This document shows positions 33,166 to 45,656 of a stretch of 64,000 bases of DNA, piece after piece; position 1 is the stretch's first letter; every line of letters starts with the position of its first letter. The position numbers and the translations under genes are program-made. Below the pieces are notes generated by a model. It saw nothing but the letters and a program-made list of their open reading frames with translations. It made no database searches and was not told where the DNA came from. Source of the stretch: Terana coerulea (Eukaryota; Basidiomycota; Agaricomycetes; Polyporales; Phanerochaetaceae); contig JAKOGH010000722.1 of the NCBI GenBank assembly GCA_024811115.1, forward strand, positions 1 through 64,000, given 5' to 3'.

Positions 33166-36100
33166 ATGAAGGCGAAGAAGTTCTCCACGCAAAGATCACC
33201 ATCCCCAAGAACGGCATCGCAAGCGAACCGTCCTCGTCGCCAAAAGGCGGCAAGACTCCCAAGACACCCGCCGATGAGGCCATCGATTTCTTCGAGTCCG
33301 GCACGGCGCACGTCGGAGAAGCCATAAAGGTCTTTGAGCTTACCCTCGACCCCGATGGCGGTCCGAACAAGGACAGACAAGTGCGTACTTTTTTATCTTG
33401 TGTCATCCGCCAGACGCGTCGTCTCTTGCGCACTGTATCGTCTGTAGACAGCATACATCGTCTGGCTGTGCTGGAGTCGATTGCGGTTCACCTGTACGGA
33501 ACCTCGACGCGACTCCCTCAGGCTGCTGCGCGAGTGAGGTGCCTCAACCTCAGAGGCGCCCCCACGATGCACCGCAGCCTCCGCTACTCTATCGTACCTC
33601 GCTGACAACATGTACAGTATATGCGTCTTCCACCCGCGTACAAGCCCTACGTTTTACGCGTATCGCTCGAGGCTGGCACGCCCGCTTCGAAGAACGGTGT
33701 ATTCAAAACCAACTTTCCCCTGGACGGAGGACGCTTTGACAGGGCGCACTTCTGCGAGCGAAAGTGAGTACGGTCCAGCTATGGTCATTAAAAAATGGCT
33801 GACGTCATGCGCTCAGGCTACCGACCGACTTCTCCAAGCCGATTCACATTGATCTGCCAATCTCGCATGCCGGTGCCTTCTGCTACTGGGTCGAGTACGA
33901 TGGTGACAGCGACGCGCGTGTGAAGGGCCGTGAAGGCTACTTCAACATCGACCCGATTTTGCGCACGAAGGCACTCTCTTCCATTGTCGGACCGGACCAC
34001 ACCATCAACCCCAAGGGCGGCGAAGTTCAGTCGGACTACGTCAACCTTCCGCTGGACGGCCTCTCTATTCTGACGTACGTGTCCAAGTGGTGCGGTCCGA
34101 TGAGCGAATGGCGGGATTACTTCTCGGAGGCTCGCCAGCGCGGCTACAACATGATTCACTGGCCGCCACTCCAGGAGCGCGGGAGAGAGCAACAGCCCGT
34201 ACTCCATTAAGAACCAGCTGGTCTATGAGCCTTCGATGTTCTCGGAGAAAGATAAGGCCTCGCTTGCGAAGGACGGTGGCAAAGCGGTAGTGGAGGAAGT
34301 CTTGAGGGTTGCTCGAGAGGAGTATGGCCTCTTGAGCTTGACGGATATCGTTCTCAACCACACTGCGAACGACACTCCTTGGTTGGCCGATCATCCTGAA
34401 GCTGGTGAGTCCCCTTCATCTATCCTTGCAAAGAGATTGACCAACAATAACCGTAGGTTTCAGCCCCGCGAACACTCCGCATCTCACCAGTGCTCTCGAG
34501 CTCGACACAGCCATGATCGAGTTCTCTGGTTCTCTTAAGGAGCGAGGCCTCCCAGACGTCGTGAACGGAGACGGCGAAATAAACACACTCATGACTGCTT
34601 TCGAAGAGTACGTCAAGACCCTCAACTTCTGGCAGTTCTATGTCTTCGACGTCAAGAGGGAGCGGGAGTCCGTTCTTGCAGCCCTCAAGAAGGGAGATGT
34701 CAAGGCATGGGAGGCCGATGTCGCGCACAAGCAGGTCCATGAGCTTGCTGAGATCGTCCGAACGTCTGGCAGCCTTGTCGGCCTGGGCATCCCCGGAAAG
34801 CGGTTCGGCCAGAAGGTGGGCGGAGAGATCGCGGCTTCGTTGGTGAAGAGCGCCTTCGTGGACTTGCAGGACCCCGAGGCTCTTGCAGATGCCTGGATTC
34901 GCGTAGTAGATGTCATCAACGTCCCGCTCTACCAGACGTGGGAGGCGGACACCAAGACCGCAATGGGCAACATCAGGAACCGCCTGCGCTTCACGCGTCT
35001 GGACGCGCACGGTCCTAAGCAAGGTCCCATCACCCGAGAGTGAGTTCACGTTTGTGGGCTCGCGTTGCAAACTAATGAGCCGTGTAGGACACCGCTGATG
35101 GAGGCTTACTTCACGCGCATCAAGGGCAAGTACGAGGAAGATCCCGAGAAGTACTCGGTCGCCAACAACGGCTGGATGTGGAACGCCGACCCCCTCGTGA
35201 ACTTCGCGCTCCCGCCCTCCAAGGCGTACTTCCTCCGTGAGGTCATCGCCTGGGGTGACTGCGTCAAGCTGCGCTACGGCGACGGGCCCGAGTCGAATCC
35301 CTTGGCTGTGGAAGCACATGACCGAGTACGTGAGCTCGCTTGCGAAGGCGTACGAGGGTTTCCGGATCGACAACTGCCACTCGACGCCGCTGCATGTCGG
35401 CGTCGCGCTCCTGGACGCAGCGCGAGTCGCCAATCCCGACCTGTACATCTGCGCGGAGCTGTTCACCGGTAGCGCAGAGAAGGATATCTTGTTCGTCAGT
35501 CGCTTGGGTATCAATAGCTTGATTCGCGAGGGCGCGAACGCTGGAGACCCAAAGCAACTCTCGTCATTGCTGTACTCGTATGGTATCGGTAAACCAATCG
35601 GTATGTGTGAACATCTCGTTCCTGGGTGTCACAGTCTAACCCCTGCATCGGCTAGGTTCCATGGACGGCGCTTGCCTTACCAGTAAGGAAGAACTACCGC
35701 CTCCGACAGGTAAGGGCGCCACGCGGCCTTGCGTTGTGATTCCCCACAACGGCTCGGTCCCGCACGCGCTACTATTCGATTTCACGCACGACAACGAGTC
35801 TTACCTCGACAAGCGCACCGCGGAGGACATGCTGTCGACCGGCGCGCTCATCACCTTCAGCTGGTCTGCCATCGGTTCCGCGAAGGGCTTCGACGACCTG
35901 TACCCCAAGTATGTCAACCTCGTACAGGAGACGCGCCGGTACGAAGTCACGGGCGTTGGAGAGAACAGCGGCATTGCGCGGGCGAAGAGGGTGCTGAACC
36001 ATCTGCATGCTGAGATGGCGCTTGGAGGGTACGAGGAGGGGCATATTCACGAGGAGAACGGCGTAAGCTCCAATCATGTTGCTCTTACCAGTGGACCGGT

Positions 36101-38753
36101 TAACATCATTGTGTGTTTAGTACATCATCGTTCACCGCCTGCAGCCGGGCACCCAGAAAGGGTACGTGCTTGTTGCGCATACCTGCTTCCCGGACAAGAG
36201 GGGCAACAAGGATCGCGGATATGGTGAGTGCATACGCGCTAAGGGATCTTCCATGGGACTAACGACGCCCTCAGTCGAAAACATCAAGCTCCGTCGTACG
36301 AAGGCGAAGTTCCTGTATGGCGCACACCTCGAGTTCGCCGGCTATGACTGGCAGAGCACCGAGACGCACATGAAGGGTATGCCAGGCAAGCTCGTCGAGA
36401 TGCAGCCCGTCGTCGTTCCACAGGGCCTGGACGGCGAAGGCCCGTACGGCGAGATCGTCGTCCCCGAGTCCTTCCCGCCCGGCGCGATCATGGTCTTCGA
36501 GACGCAGATGCAAGGCCTCGATCCGACGCTCGACAGCTTCTGCGCCGGAGGGCGCCGAGGGTGCGTTTGGCGACCTGGATCTCGTCGACCTCAATGTTGT
36601 GCTGCACCGCGCAGAGGGCGAGGAGCGTGATGCGACCGCTGGAGAGATCGGCGCGTACAACGTCTCCGGCCTGGGTAGCCTCACGTACTGCGGCCTCGAG
36701 GGTTTCATGAACCCCTCCGGCACATAATGCAGCACAATGACCTTGGGCATCCGCTTTGCGGTCACCTTCGGGAAGGGACATGGGCGATGGATTATATCGT
36801 CGGCAGGTTGGAAAAGTAAGTCACAACCCTGTCCTATTCTTGTGAACTCAACTCAGTGACTGTGCAGGCAAACCAAAACTTTACCCCACCTCGCGGGACC
36901 CCGCCAAGTGGTTCCAGGAGAGGTTTGACCGCATTAAGCAAGAGGTCCCTGCGTTCCTGCGCCCCAAATACTTCGCCATTGTCGTCTCCGAGGCGTACAA
37001 GGCTGCGCGTCGGACCGCGGTCGAGCAGATGTCCGAGTTCGTCTCGAGCGGGCACGCGTTCACGCAGGACCTTGCGCTCGTGTCCGTGCAACTGCACGGC
37101 CTCGTGCAGTCTGCTTCCCTCGACCCCGGAAAGCCAGACGCCCTCGCTCGCGGCCGGCCTCCCGCACTTCTCGGCGAGCTGGGCGCGCTGCTGGGGCCGT
37201 GACGTCTTCATCTCGCTGCGCGGGCTGTTCCTCACTACGGGCCAGTTCCCCGCGGCGAAGCGCCACATCCTGGCGTTTGCGTCGGTGCTGAAGCATGGAT
37301 TGATTCCGAACTTGTTGGATTCTTTGAGGACGCCGAGGTAGGTCTTCATGTACCTCTTTACCAGCTCTGGTAGCTAATCATGCGGTCCATCAGGTACAAC
37401 TCTCGCGACTCGCCGTGGTGGATGTTGCAAAATATCCAGGACTATGCGAACAGCGCACCAGACGGTCTCTCGATTCTCGCAGAACCTGTGAAGCGCCGCT
37501 TCCCAAGGACGACACCTGGGTGCCCTGGGACGACGCCCGAGCGTACTCGGAGTCGAGCACCCTCGCGGAGATCATCCAGGAGATTCTGCAGCGCCACGCG
37601 GAAGGCATCCACTTCCGCGAGTACAACGCGGGCCCGAACCTCGACTCACAGATGGCGGACGAAGGGTTCAACATCGACATCGATGTGGACTGGACTACCG
37701 GCCTGATCTTTGGCGGCAACGGGCGTAACTGCGGTACCTGGATGGACAAGATGGGCGAGTCTGAGCGGGCGGGCACGAAGGGCCTTCCTGGCACGCCAAG
37801 AGACGGTGCGCCGATCAGAGATCACTGGGCTGTTGAAGAGCACTCTGCGGTGGTTGGATGAGCTTTCAGCGAAGGGCAAGTTCCCCTTCAAGGGCGTCGA
37901 GGCAACCAGTAAGTTTTACCTGATTGGAACGGTCTGATCGTACTCATAGTGCATTTAGTCGACGGCAAGACGCGCACCGTCACGTACAAGGAGTGGAGCA
38001 ACCTTATTCAGGAGTCCTTCGAAAAGTGCTACTACGTCCCGAAAGGTAAGTTGTCCTTCACCAAGCATTACGTGAATGGTACGCTGATGTTTTGGCAGAT
38101 GCCTCCGAGGACTCGAAGTACAACGTCGAAGACAAACTTCATTAACCGCCGCGGCATCTACAAGGATGTCTACGGCTCCCCCGCGGACCGCGAGTGGTCG
38201 GACTACCAGTTCCGTTGCAACGTTCCCATCGCGATGACTGTCGCCCCGGAGATGTTCGATCCTGAGCACGCCCTCTACGCCCTTCAGCTCACCGACAAGG
38301 TCCTCGTGGGCCCGCTGGGACTGAAGACGCTTGACTTCCAGGACCTGCAGTACAGGCCGTACTACGACAACGCGAACGACGGCACCGACCCCGCGATCGC
38401 GAAGGGCAGGAACTACCACCAGGGTCCTGAGTGGGGCTGGCCATTGGGCTACTTCCTCCGCGCGTACTTGCACTTTGATACCAAGGTTGGCGCTGGCAAG
38501 GAGGTATGTGCTCTTGTCGCGCTCTATTTTTGTGCCTTTGCTGACGTACTGAATTTAGGATTCTACCCATACCCTCCATCATCTGCACCGTCGCCTGCTG
38601 CCTGCCAGCAAGCATATCCGCACCGACCCCTGGCGCGGCATCCCTGAACTCACGAATAAGGACGGCGAGCACTGCAGCGATTCGTGCAACACGCAGGCTT
38701 GGAGCGCGTCGACGCTGTTGGACTTCCTGGAGGAGGTGCACAAGCTGGCGTAA
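33166..38753 (+). CDS. GDB1: Glycogen debranching enzyme (bifunctional transferase/glucosidase), frame broken by many indels
   Basis: Cytosolic enzyme that removes glycogen branches: a 4-alpha-glucanotransferase domain, then an amylo-1,6-glucosidase domain. Transferase-side motifs: [24 protein letters not shown] start region, [75 protein letters not shown]. Glucosidase-side motifs: [74 protein letters not shown]. Stop TAA 38751-38753. The reading frame changes by one base near 33180, 34181, 35301, 36545, 36716, 37125, 37501, 37815 and 38138, each at a place where one added or removed base restores the conserved protein. That many single-base changes, with no stop-codon substitutions and intact splice sites, points to sequence error, not decay. 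The exact N-terminus is uncertain for the same reason. Confidence 0.87.
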
Positions 38754-39237
38754 ATTCGCAATCGGATTGATTAAAACTTTTCAATTACTCGGAGCACTGG
38801 AAGCATTAGAGCAATTTGTACTTACTGTAATAGATGGCATGCATGATACACGGACACCTGAATGTATTTTCCTTCCGTTCTACCCTAGGCCTCTTCTCGG
38901 ATGAAAATTACCCCTATGTCTGAAGTAGCAGCGTAGGTGTCAGCGCAGAAGATTCGTCGCTGACTCTTTCAGTAGCAGTTGTTACTCGTGCCGTCCGCAA
39001 AATAGCCTGAGTCTCGCATGTCTGACCCGCACCGAGCAATCTCGGTGCAGGGAGCGGGTCAATGTGCAGTCCCCCACGTGGCATCGCGACTTATGGCGCG
39101 CAGCGGAGCTTGGATGAGCGGATCGTGTTCCGTCCGTACAAGAGTATCCAAGGACGAGCGACGCCTACTTCACCTTAACCACTATCTTCTCAATTTTCCG
39201 TCGACGTTCTCTCTCACAGCCTCAGCTACAGTGAAGC
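38754..39237. other. Intergenic region
   Basis: 3' flank of GDB1 and promoter of the next gene. Nothing further is recognised. Confidence 0.5.
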
Positions 39238-40884
39238 ATGTCGCGACCAGTACGAGTATTGGACAACGCCCTCGACGCCGTCGGGCACACGCCGCTCATC
39301 CGGCTGGACAAGATTGCCAAGGCAGAGGGCTTCCAGTGCAATCTTCGTGAGTGGCGGGGGTCGACGGCAACCGCATGCAGCTGACGTTGACTCTCTCTGT
39401 GCAGTGGGCAAAGTCGAGTACACGTCCTCTGGCGGGTCTGTGAAGGACAGAATCGCGAAGCGGATGGTCGAGCAGGCGGAGAAAGAGGGCAGGCTCGTCC
39501 CCGGACAGAGCGTCGTCATTGAACCGACCTCGGGCAACACCGGTACGTCTGTCAGCCTACGATTGCTCATCTCAACGCTAATCGTCCGCTCGTTGAAGGT
39601 ATCGGCCTCGCCATGGCGTGCGCTGTCAAGGTCAATCCAACGCTATTACACTGCGTTTATAGATGCTGAATACTGCAGATAAGGGATATTCGGTGATCAT
39701 AACAATGCCTCAGAAGATGTCTCTTGTCCGTTTTATTGTTGCTAATGCCTTCTCGCCGCGCTGACGAGTACGCTCTGCAGGAAAAGGAGGCCGCTTTACG
39801 GGCGTTAGGGGCGGAGGTAGTCCGCACGCCCACGGAAGCTGCATGGGACTCCCCCGAGTCGCACATAGGTAGAGCCCACCCTCCCCCTCCGGCACCTCTC
39901 GTGGCTGAATTCCTTAACGATCGCAGGAGTCGCACTGAAACTGCAGCGTGAAATACCTGGAGGAATCATCCTTGACCAGTACCGCAACGTGAGCGTCGTC
40001 CCTGCAGAGCTGATGTGGGTCTGACTCGTCGTGCAGGACAACAATCCGCTCGCCCATGAGCTTACTACAGGGCCAGAGATTATCGAGGCGGTTACCTCCA
40101 CCCCTTCGACTTCCGCGCGGCCTTCTTCGGGTAAGGTCGACGTGATGGTCGCTGGAGCGGGTACTGGTGGCACCGTGACTGGCATTTCCAGGGCAATCAA
40201 GAAGACCCACAACTCGAGATGTGTAGTCGTAGGCGTTGATCCTGTGCGTCCATACCACGCATCCAATCATTAAACCTCGACTGACGTGACCGTGATTTTT
40301 CCCAGAAAGGCAGCGTCCTTGCCTACCCCGATACTCTGAATGTCGAGGGCGCCGGCTCCCTTTACATCGTTGAAGGCATCGGTTATGACTTCATTCCAGA
40401 CGTTCTGTCCCGTGACCCGGCTGACGTGGATCACTGGGTCAAGACGGCGGACGAAGAGTCGTTCGAAGCCGTGAGGAAACTCATGCGCTTGGAGGGCCTG
40501 CTTGTTGGAGGGAGCAGTGGCAGCGCCCTTAGCGGTGCCATTCGGTGGCTGAAGAGCGAGGAGGGGAAGGAAGTTGCTCAAACGAAAGGAGCGAATGTCG
40601 TCGTACTCCTTGCTGATGGGTAGGGAACCCATTCGCGTCTTTTCTACCTCTGCTGAAGGCTTTCTTCGTCTCATAGCATCCGGAACTACATGAGCAAGCC
40701 GTGGTTCCTCAAGATGGCCCTGGAAGCCGAGCCGTCACCCCTCGCGAAGCAGATTTCAGCAGTTCTGAAGAACTCTTGCAGTGAAGTCCAGACGGATTCC
40801 GAGGCGTTGGCGAAGGGAATTGAGAGTCGCACGAAGCCGGAGATGGAGAACAGGCCTGACGCACCTGACGAAGTTGTGCGTTGA
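39238..40884 (+). CDS. CYS4: Cystathionine beta-synthase / cysteine synthase, PLP-dependent
   Basis: Fold-type II PLP enzyme of sulphur amino acid metabolism. ATG 39238 ([20 protein letters not shown]), stop TGA 40882-40884; eight introns, all phase-consistent. Motifs: [29 protein letters not shown] (the lysine forms the PLP Schiff base); [20 protein letters not shown] (phosphate loop); [73 protein letters not shown] and the N-terminal start favour cystathionine beta-synthase over plain O-acetylserine sulfhydrylase. The protein ends about 60 residues after the catalytic core with no C-terminal pair of CBS regulatory domains, so control by S-adenosylmethionine is not expected. No frame lesion is seen. 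Confidence 0.87.
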
Positions 40885-42300
40885 AACTACGCCGTCATTT
40901 ACTCCTACCCTTAGATCTCGCGGCCTCTCACATAGTCACCTACTACCAAGGACGCTGTATGGATAGAAACAGATAGATAAATACACGGATCCGGATTGCA
41001 TTGTTGACATACTTATTCTCGTGCGGTACAGGCTTCTATTCGCTGATTCTAACGCCGGCATCATTCTCTTCGCAGGTGTGCTTAGGCGGCAATGCCACCG
41101 CGGAGACGCTATAAGCAGCGCGGCGTGGGTCACAGTGGGTGCTTCGTGGGTGTCAATTGCAAGCGGGTACTGTTATGATTGAAGGCCGTGGAAATACCTT
41201 TCCATAACGGATGGTTGCTGAACGCCACAAAGGATGAAGAAGAGACGCCCGAAGCGACTCAAACCGGTACCGTCACGGTCATCACCTCCAACGACACAAC
41301 ACTCGAATGTTCTTGGCTTCATCGTCGTAGTATTTTTAGCCACTACTTGTGCCGACTTATTCCCTGCGCAATGCTCCGACTTCAGGCCTATGGGCCATGG
41401 CCATTCTGCTACAATTATCACGGCAATGTAGACTCGGACCGTGAAGACACAAAGTCTTGCACACCTCCCGTGGTCTCGGTAAAAGTTCTTCAATCCCGCG
41501 CCGGAGTATAACGGATGCTACGCACTTGGTCCTCAAGCTATCCTGTGTGCTGCAGGGAATGGGATCAGATGACCGTCGTGCTCGTGATACAGGTCGTTTC
41601 GCCCACTTCCGACAGACGCCGGTAACTAACCTCTCGGATGGATCTGTTCAGGTGAGCACGGGAATGAATGAAGTCTCAATGTCTATTGACTTTGCCGTGC
41701 TTCGGCTCAGAAGCGAAGTTGGTCCGCCATGCTGGTCACAGGCCGGTGCGTAGCACCGCATATGACATCCTCACGCAGAGGCTGACCGTCGCCAACCGTT
41801 ATTTTACCGCAGTTATTCATTCGTTCATTTGTCCGCTCAGCGGGTGGTATACCCACCGCGCTCTTCTTTGATTATTGCAGAACGTGCGATGAGAAGCTTG
41901 GCATCACTTTGGGCCTTCTTGTTGGCGATGCCAGTGTCTAAATGGAAGGTGCCCTGCATCTGGATGGCTGTCTGCGCCATGGTGGGCCAACGCTTGATTC
42001 TCACTGTCACCCGGCTCGCTAAACACATTGTGTTTGGCAGGTTCAGCCGCCTCTGTGTCCATGCCCGTTACGCGTTTATTCCGCTCGACGCACGGGACGG
42101 GATAGTCCGTGACCACTGCCCGCGAAATATATCCTTTTCTCACAGCCGGCATCATCTCCTCATCCAAAATGTCGGGACGAGCTCTTTGAGCAGCAGTTAG
42201 ATTTGTCCGCTATGGTTCACGAGGGCGTTTTTGCGGATCGACAACAAGCTTCGTCGAGAGGAACGTCGGTAAAGGGGTGGATTACAGCAACACTTGCAGG
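40885..42300. other. Intergenic region / distal cellobiohydrolase promoter
   Basis: About 1.4 kb. Short open frames on both strands have no family match or splice support. The right-hand part is the upstream region of the cellobiohydrolase gene. I could not identify carbon-catabolite sites with confidence. Confidence 0.45.
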
Positions 42301-42307
42301 TATAAAA
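42301..42307 (+). promoter_or_regulatory. TATA box of the cellobiohydrolase gene
   Basis: TATAAAA, about 160 bp before the ATG. Between them, GTATGT at about 42388 and a TAG at about 42449 could bound a 5' UTR intron of about 62 bp. Confidence 0.65.
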
Positions 42308-42468
42308 GAACGGCCGCGAAGAGCACCCAGAGTTCAGAGCTTACAGACTTGACTTGAGTCCTCCTCCAAACACCTCTGCAGCTCTTCGTATGTACTTCTC
42401 TATCTCTACGCCATCTCGCTTACTCATGCTTATCCTAATTCTCGTATAGGTCTTTGGTTGCTACAACC

Positions 42469-44128
42469 ATGTTTCGCTCCGTCGCTCTCGCTTCCTTCGC
42501 CTTTCTCGCCACGGTGTCCGCCCAGCAGGTCGGCACCAACACTGCGGAGAACCACCCCACTCTGACGTCGCAGCAATGCACGAAGAGCGGCGGGTGCAAG
42601 ACGCTGAACACCAAGGTCACCCTCGATTCCAACTGGCGTTGGGTCCACACCACCACCGGCTACACCAACTGCTACACGGGCAACACGTGGGATAAGACCC
42701 TCTGCCCGGACGGCGCCACCTGCGCGGCGAACTGCGCCCTCGACGGTGCAGACTACTCGGGCACTTACGGCATCACCTCCTCCAGCAGCTCGCTCACGCT
42801 CAAGTTCGTCACCGGCAGTAACGTCGGCTCCCGTGTCTACCTCATGGCAGACGACTCGCACTACCAGATGTTTAAGCTGCTGAACCAAGAGTTCACGTTC
42901 GATGTGGACATGTCGAACCTGCCGTGCGGTCTGAACGGCGCTCTCTACCTGTCCGCTATGGACGCGGACGGTGGCATGGCCCGTTTCCCCACCAACAAGG
43001 CTGGCGCCAAGTACGGTACTGGCTATTGCGACTCGCAGTGCCCGAAGGATATCAAGTTCATCAACGGTGTGGTCAGTACCATTTCTAACACATGTTTTCA
43101 ACACTAGCCTGACCATGCTCCCATAGGCCAACTCTGAGGGCTGGAACACCACCGGTGCCAACACTGGTACCGGCAGTTACGGCGCATGCTGCCAGGAGAT
43201 GGATATCTGGGAGGCGAACAACGACGCCGCTGCGTTCACCCCTCACCCTTGCACTACCACCCAGCAGACCCGCTGCTCGGGCAACGACTGCGCCAGGAAC
43301 ACCGGCCTCTGCGACGGCGACGGCTGCGACTTCAACTCGTTCCGCATGGGCAACAAGAACTTCCTCGGCAAGGGCCTCACCGTCGACACCAGCAAGCCCT
43401 TCACCGTCGTCACCCAGTTCTTCACGAGCGACAACACCTCCACCGGCACGCTCTCCGAGATCCGCCGCGTCTACGTCCAGAACGGCAAGGTCATCCAGAA
43501 CTCGGTCGCCGCCGTGCCCGGCGTCGACCCCGTCAACTCCATCACGGACAACTTCTGCGCACAGCAGAAGGCCGCGTTCGGCGACACGAGCTTCTTCGCG
43601 CAGAAGGGCGGGCTGAAGCAGATGGGCCAGGCGCTCAGCACCGGCATGGTCCTCGCGCTCTCGATCTGGGACGACCACGCGGCGAGCATGCTCTGGCTCG
43701 ACTCGGACTACCCGACGGGCAAGGACGCGTCCGCGCCGGGCATCGCGCGCGGCACGTGCGCGACGACGTCCGGCGCGCCCGCCGACGTCGAGAGCCAGGT
43801 GCCCAACTCCCAGGTCGTGTTCTCCAACATCAAGTTCGGCGACATCGGCACGACGTTCAGCGGCACCTCGACTGGCTCTGGCTCCGCCCCGAGCGGCCCC
43901 AGCTCGACCTCCGTGTCGTCGGCGCCGCCGTCGCAGTCCTCCGGCAGCAGCTCGGCGGGCACCGTCGCCCAGTGGGGCCAATGTGGTGGTCAGACTTGGA
44001 CTGGCGCGACCGCTTGCGTCTCCCCCTTCACCTGCCATGTTATCAACCCCTGTGAGTACCTCCGTATTTCTGGCTACGCATACGACCGCTCATAGCTCAT
44101 TTGCGCAGACTACTCTCAGTGCTACTAA
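42469..44128 (+). CDS. cbhI: Cellobiohydrolase I, GH7 with C-terminal CBM1
   Basis: Secreted exo-cellulase acting from cellulose reducing ends and releasing cellobiose. Three exons (42469-43071, 43127-44051, 44109-44128) give 515 residues, the usual length. Signal peptide is about residues 1-18 ([18 protein letters not shown]). GH7 core motifs: [53 protein letters not shown]. The catalytic cluster EMDIWE has Glu225 (nucleophile), Asp227 and Glu230 (acid/base) in precursor numbering. [20 protein letters not shown] and GTCATTSG follow. A Ser/Gly/Pro-rich linker leads to a CBM1 ([16 protein letters not shown]...YYSQCY) with its cysteines and aromatic face; the second intron splits its last tyrosine-rich strand. 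Expected to be induced on cellulose. No lesion is seen. Confidence 0.96.
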
Positions 44129-44439
44129 GCGAGATAAGTAGCTGGCGGGGACGCTCTCGTCTGCGCCTGGCGTCTGTCTAGGCGCACCGTCGCCCCTCCA
44201 CCAAAAGGCTGTACTGCATTGGCTTCTGTCACTTTCACATCGTGTTTCTTCATGTACAAGTGTCTGAGCTCTGGCATGTATTACTAGCAATCCAACTAAG
44301 CTCAATGAGAATGTGGTCTCACGACAGTTACTTCCGTGCGAAAAATCATTTTCCAACAAGTGCATATTTACTGGGTTTGTGAATGGGTGCTTGCGAAAAG
44401 GTTTGTTACACACGTAAAGAGTAAATAGATGAGATCTTT
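44129..44439. other. Intergenic region
   Basis: Tail-to-tail 3' flanks of the cellobiohydrolase and DOPA-dioxygenase-like genes. Nothing else is seen. Confidence 0.5.
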
Positions 44440-45098
44440 TCACCCCGAGAACCCCTTCAGAAACTCCGTCTTGAGTGGCCATGGCTGCCCGATCCAAGTC
44501 GCAAGTTCGGTATGGTCCCTGTATGCGTTGTCCGTGTTCGGGTGGACAAGCACGCTACAGGTTCCGACGGGATGAGCTATGCGTCCACAATGAGACAAGT
44601 GAGAACTCACGAGCACGGTCCCTTGTTAGCGACAAGGAAACCGAACAGGGCACCAGTTTGGTGGGGCGTGAAGGTATTGACCTCAAACATAGCTGTGGGA
44701 TGCGGACCTGGGGTGCATATTTTAGTTACACGCTTGTCGTATCGTTGAGCGCACACTATTGCGTACCGACGGGTTTATCCCAGAACCGGTAGATGCGGAG
44801 CTCGGGAAACTCGCGCCTGATGCGCTCGTGCAGCTCTTTAGCGTGCTTAGTGTGTGCCGGATCCGCCTGCACGTAGTAAACTACATCGATGATTCATTCA
44901 GCGCCCCATGTCGGTGTACCAGATGTGCTTACTGTGAAAGTCGAAAGCGTTGTTCTCCATCTTTATGGGCGCGGGGAACTGCTCGTACGCAGCGGACTTG
45001 GGCGCCGGTGGATTGAACAGGGACTTGCCATCGGGATTTTTGGTGTCCGGCAGAGGCTCTGCGTTCTCGTAACCTTTCAGCGGCGACTCCCAGGACAT
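44440..45098 (-). CDS. DOPA 4,5-dioxygenase-like protein
   Basis: Small cytosolic protein of the DOPA-dioxygenase family, which includes the extradiol enzyme of betalain-type pigment formation in Amanita. In most fungi its substrate is unknown. ATG 45098 (MSWESPLKGYENAEPLPDTK), four exons, stop TGA 44440-44442, about 160 residues. Family features: FDFHIYYVQADPAHTKHAKE (first histidine, conserved strand), LHERIRREFPELRIYRFW, GPHPTAMFEVNTFTPHQTGA (HP motif), FLVANKGPCSVLVHPNTDNA and a closing DHTELATWIGQPWPL. All three introns are canonical and in frame. It is divergent from the MOZART1 gene, with about 217 bp between starts. Confidence 0.86.
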
Positions 45099-45314
45099 CT
45101 TGAGGTTAAGGAGAGAGGGTTTATGTTGAGGTAGATGGACTGCAGCTTCCTATATACCTGGTGCACGCAACTCGTGTTCAGGATGACACGCATCTGACTA
45201 ATTGGTGCTTCGACTTGTACCACGAGGGTCCAGAGAGCGCAGCCGCAACGCAGCCGTTCACACTGAGGCCCGGGAACGCCAAACCACGCTCGAACGCATA
45301 TATCTGAGTCAAGG

Positions 45315-45656
45315 ATGTCAAGCAGAGACACAGACCGTATCAATTCTGCGCAGCAGACGTTGGACAGTGAGTACTGGAACACACGCGCGTTATTCAGCAA
45401 CAGGCGAGACTCACCGCTTTACGCACAGTCCTCTACGAGATATCCCAGCTGCTCAATACCCAGCTTGACAAAGAGACTCTAGCGACCTGCGTCAGCATGA
45501 TTGAGAGTGGCGTTAATCCAGAGGCCTTGGCGGTCGGTCCATTCCTTGCCCTTCATTTCAGCGTCGAACCTCACGGCATCGTGGAAGGCTGTGATCCAGG
45601 AGCTCCGGAGAGAAAACACGGCATTGGCGGGACAGGGCGGCGTAAATGGCCAATAA
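45315..45656 (+). CDS. MZT1: MOZART1, mitotic-spindle organizing protein 1 (gamma-tubulin complex subunit)
   Basis: Very small subunit that binds the N-terminal extensions of gamma-tubulin complex proteins and recruits them to microtubule-organizing centres. Exon 2 (45404-45532) reads [20 protein letters not shown], then a Cys/Val/Ser segment and [12 protein letters not shown]. Exon 3 (45588-45656) reads [15 protein letters not shown] and ends at TAA. This is the MOZART1 signature (YEISxLLNTxLDxExL, [18 protein letters not shown]). Intron 2 is in frame. The proposed first exon, 45315-45366 ([17 protein letters not shown]), fits in length and composition, but the join to exon 2 is off by one base. 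Either one base is wrong in this sequence or the true first exon differs. Confidence 0.82.

Noticed and set aside
34420..35514. 364-codon minus-strand open frame
   Set aside because: Lies wholly opposite conserved debranching-enzyme exons; composition is that of an antisense shadow.
33166..38753. Calling the debranching enzyme a pseudogene
   Set aside because: At least nine one-base indels but no stop substitutions and intact splice sites; SF3B1 shows the same pattern, so sequence error is likelier.
43085..44038. 317-codon minus-strand open frame opposite the cellobiohydrolase gene
   Set aside because: Ala/Arg/Gly-rich shadow of a GC-rich coding exon; no family resemblance, and the plus strand is a certain GH7 gene.
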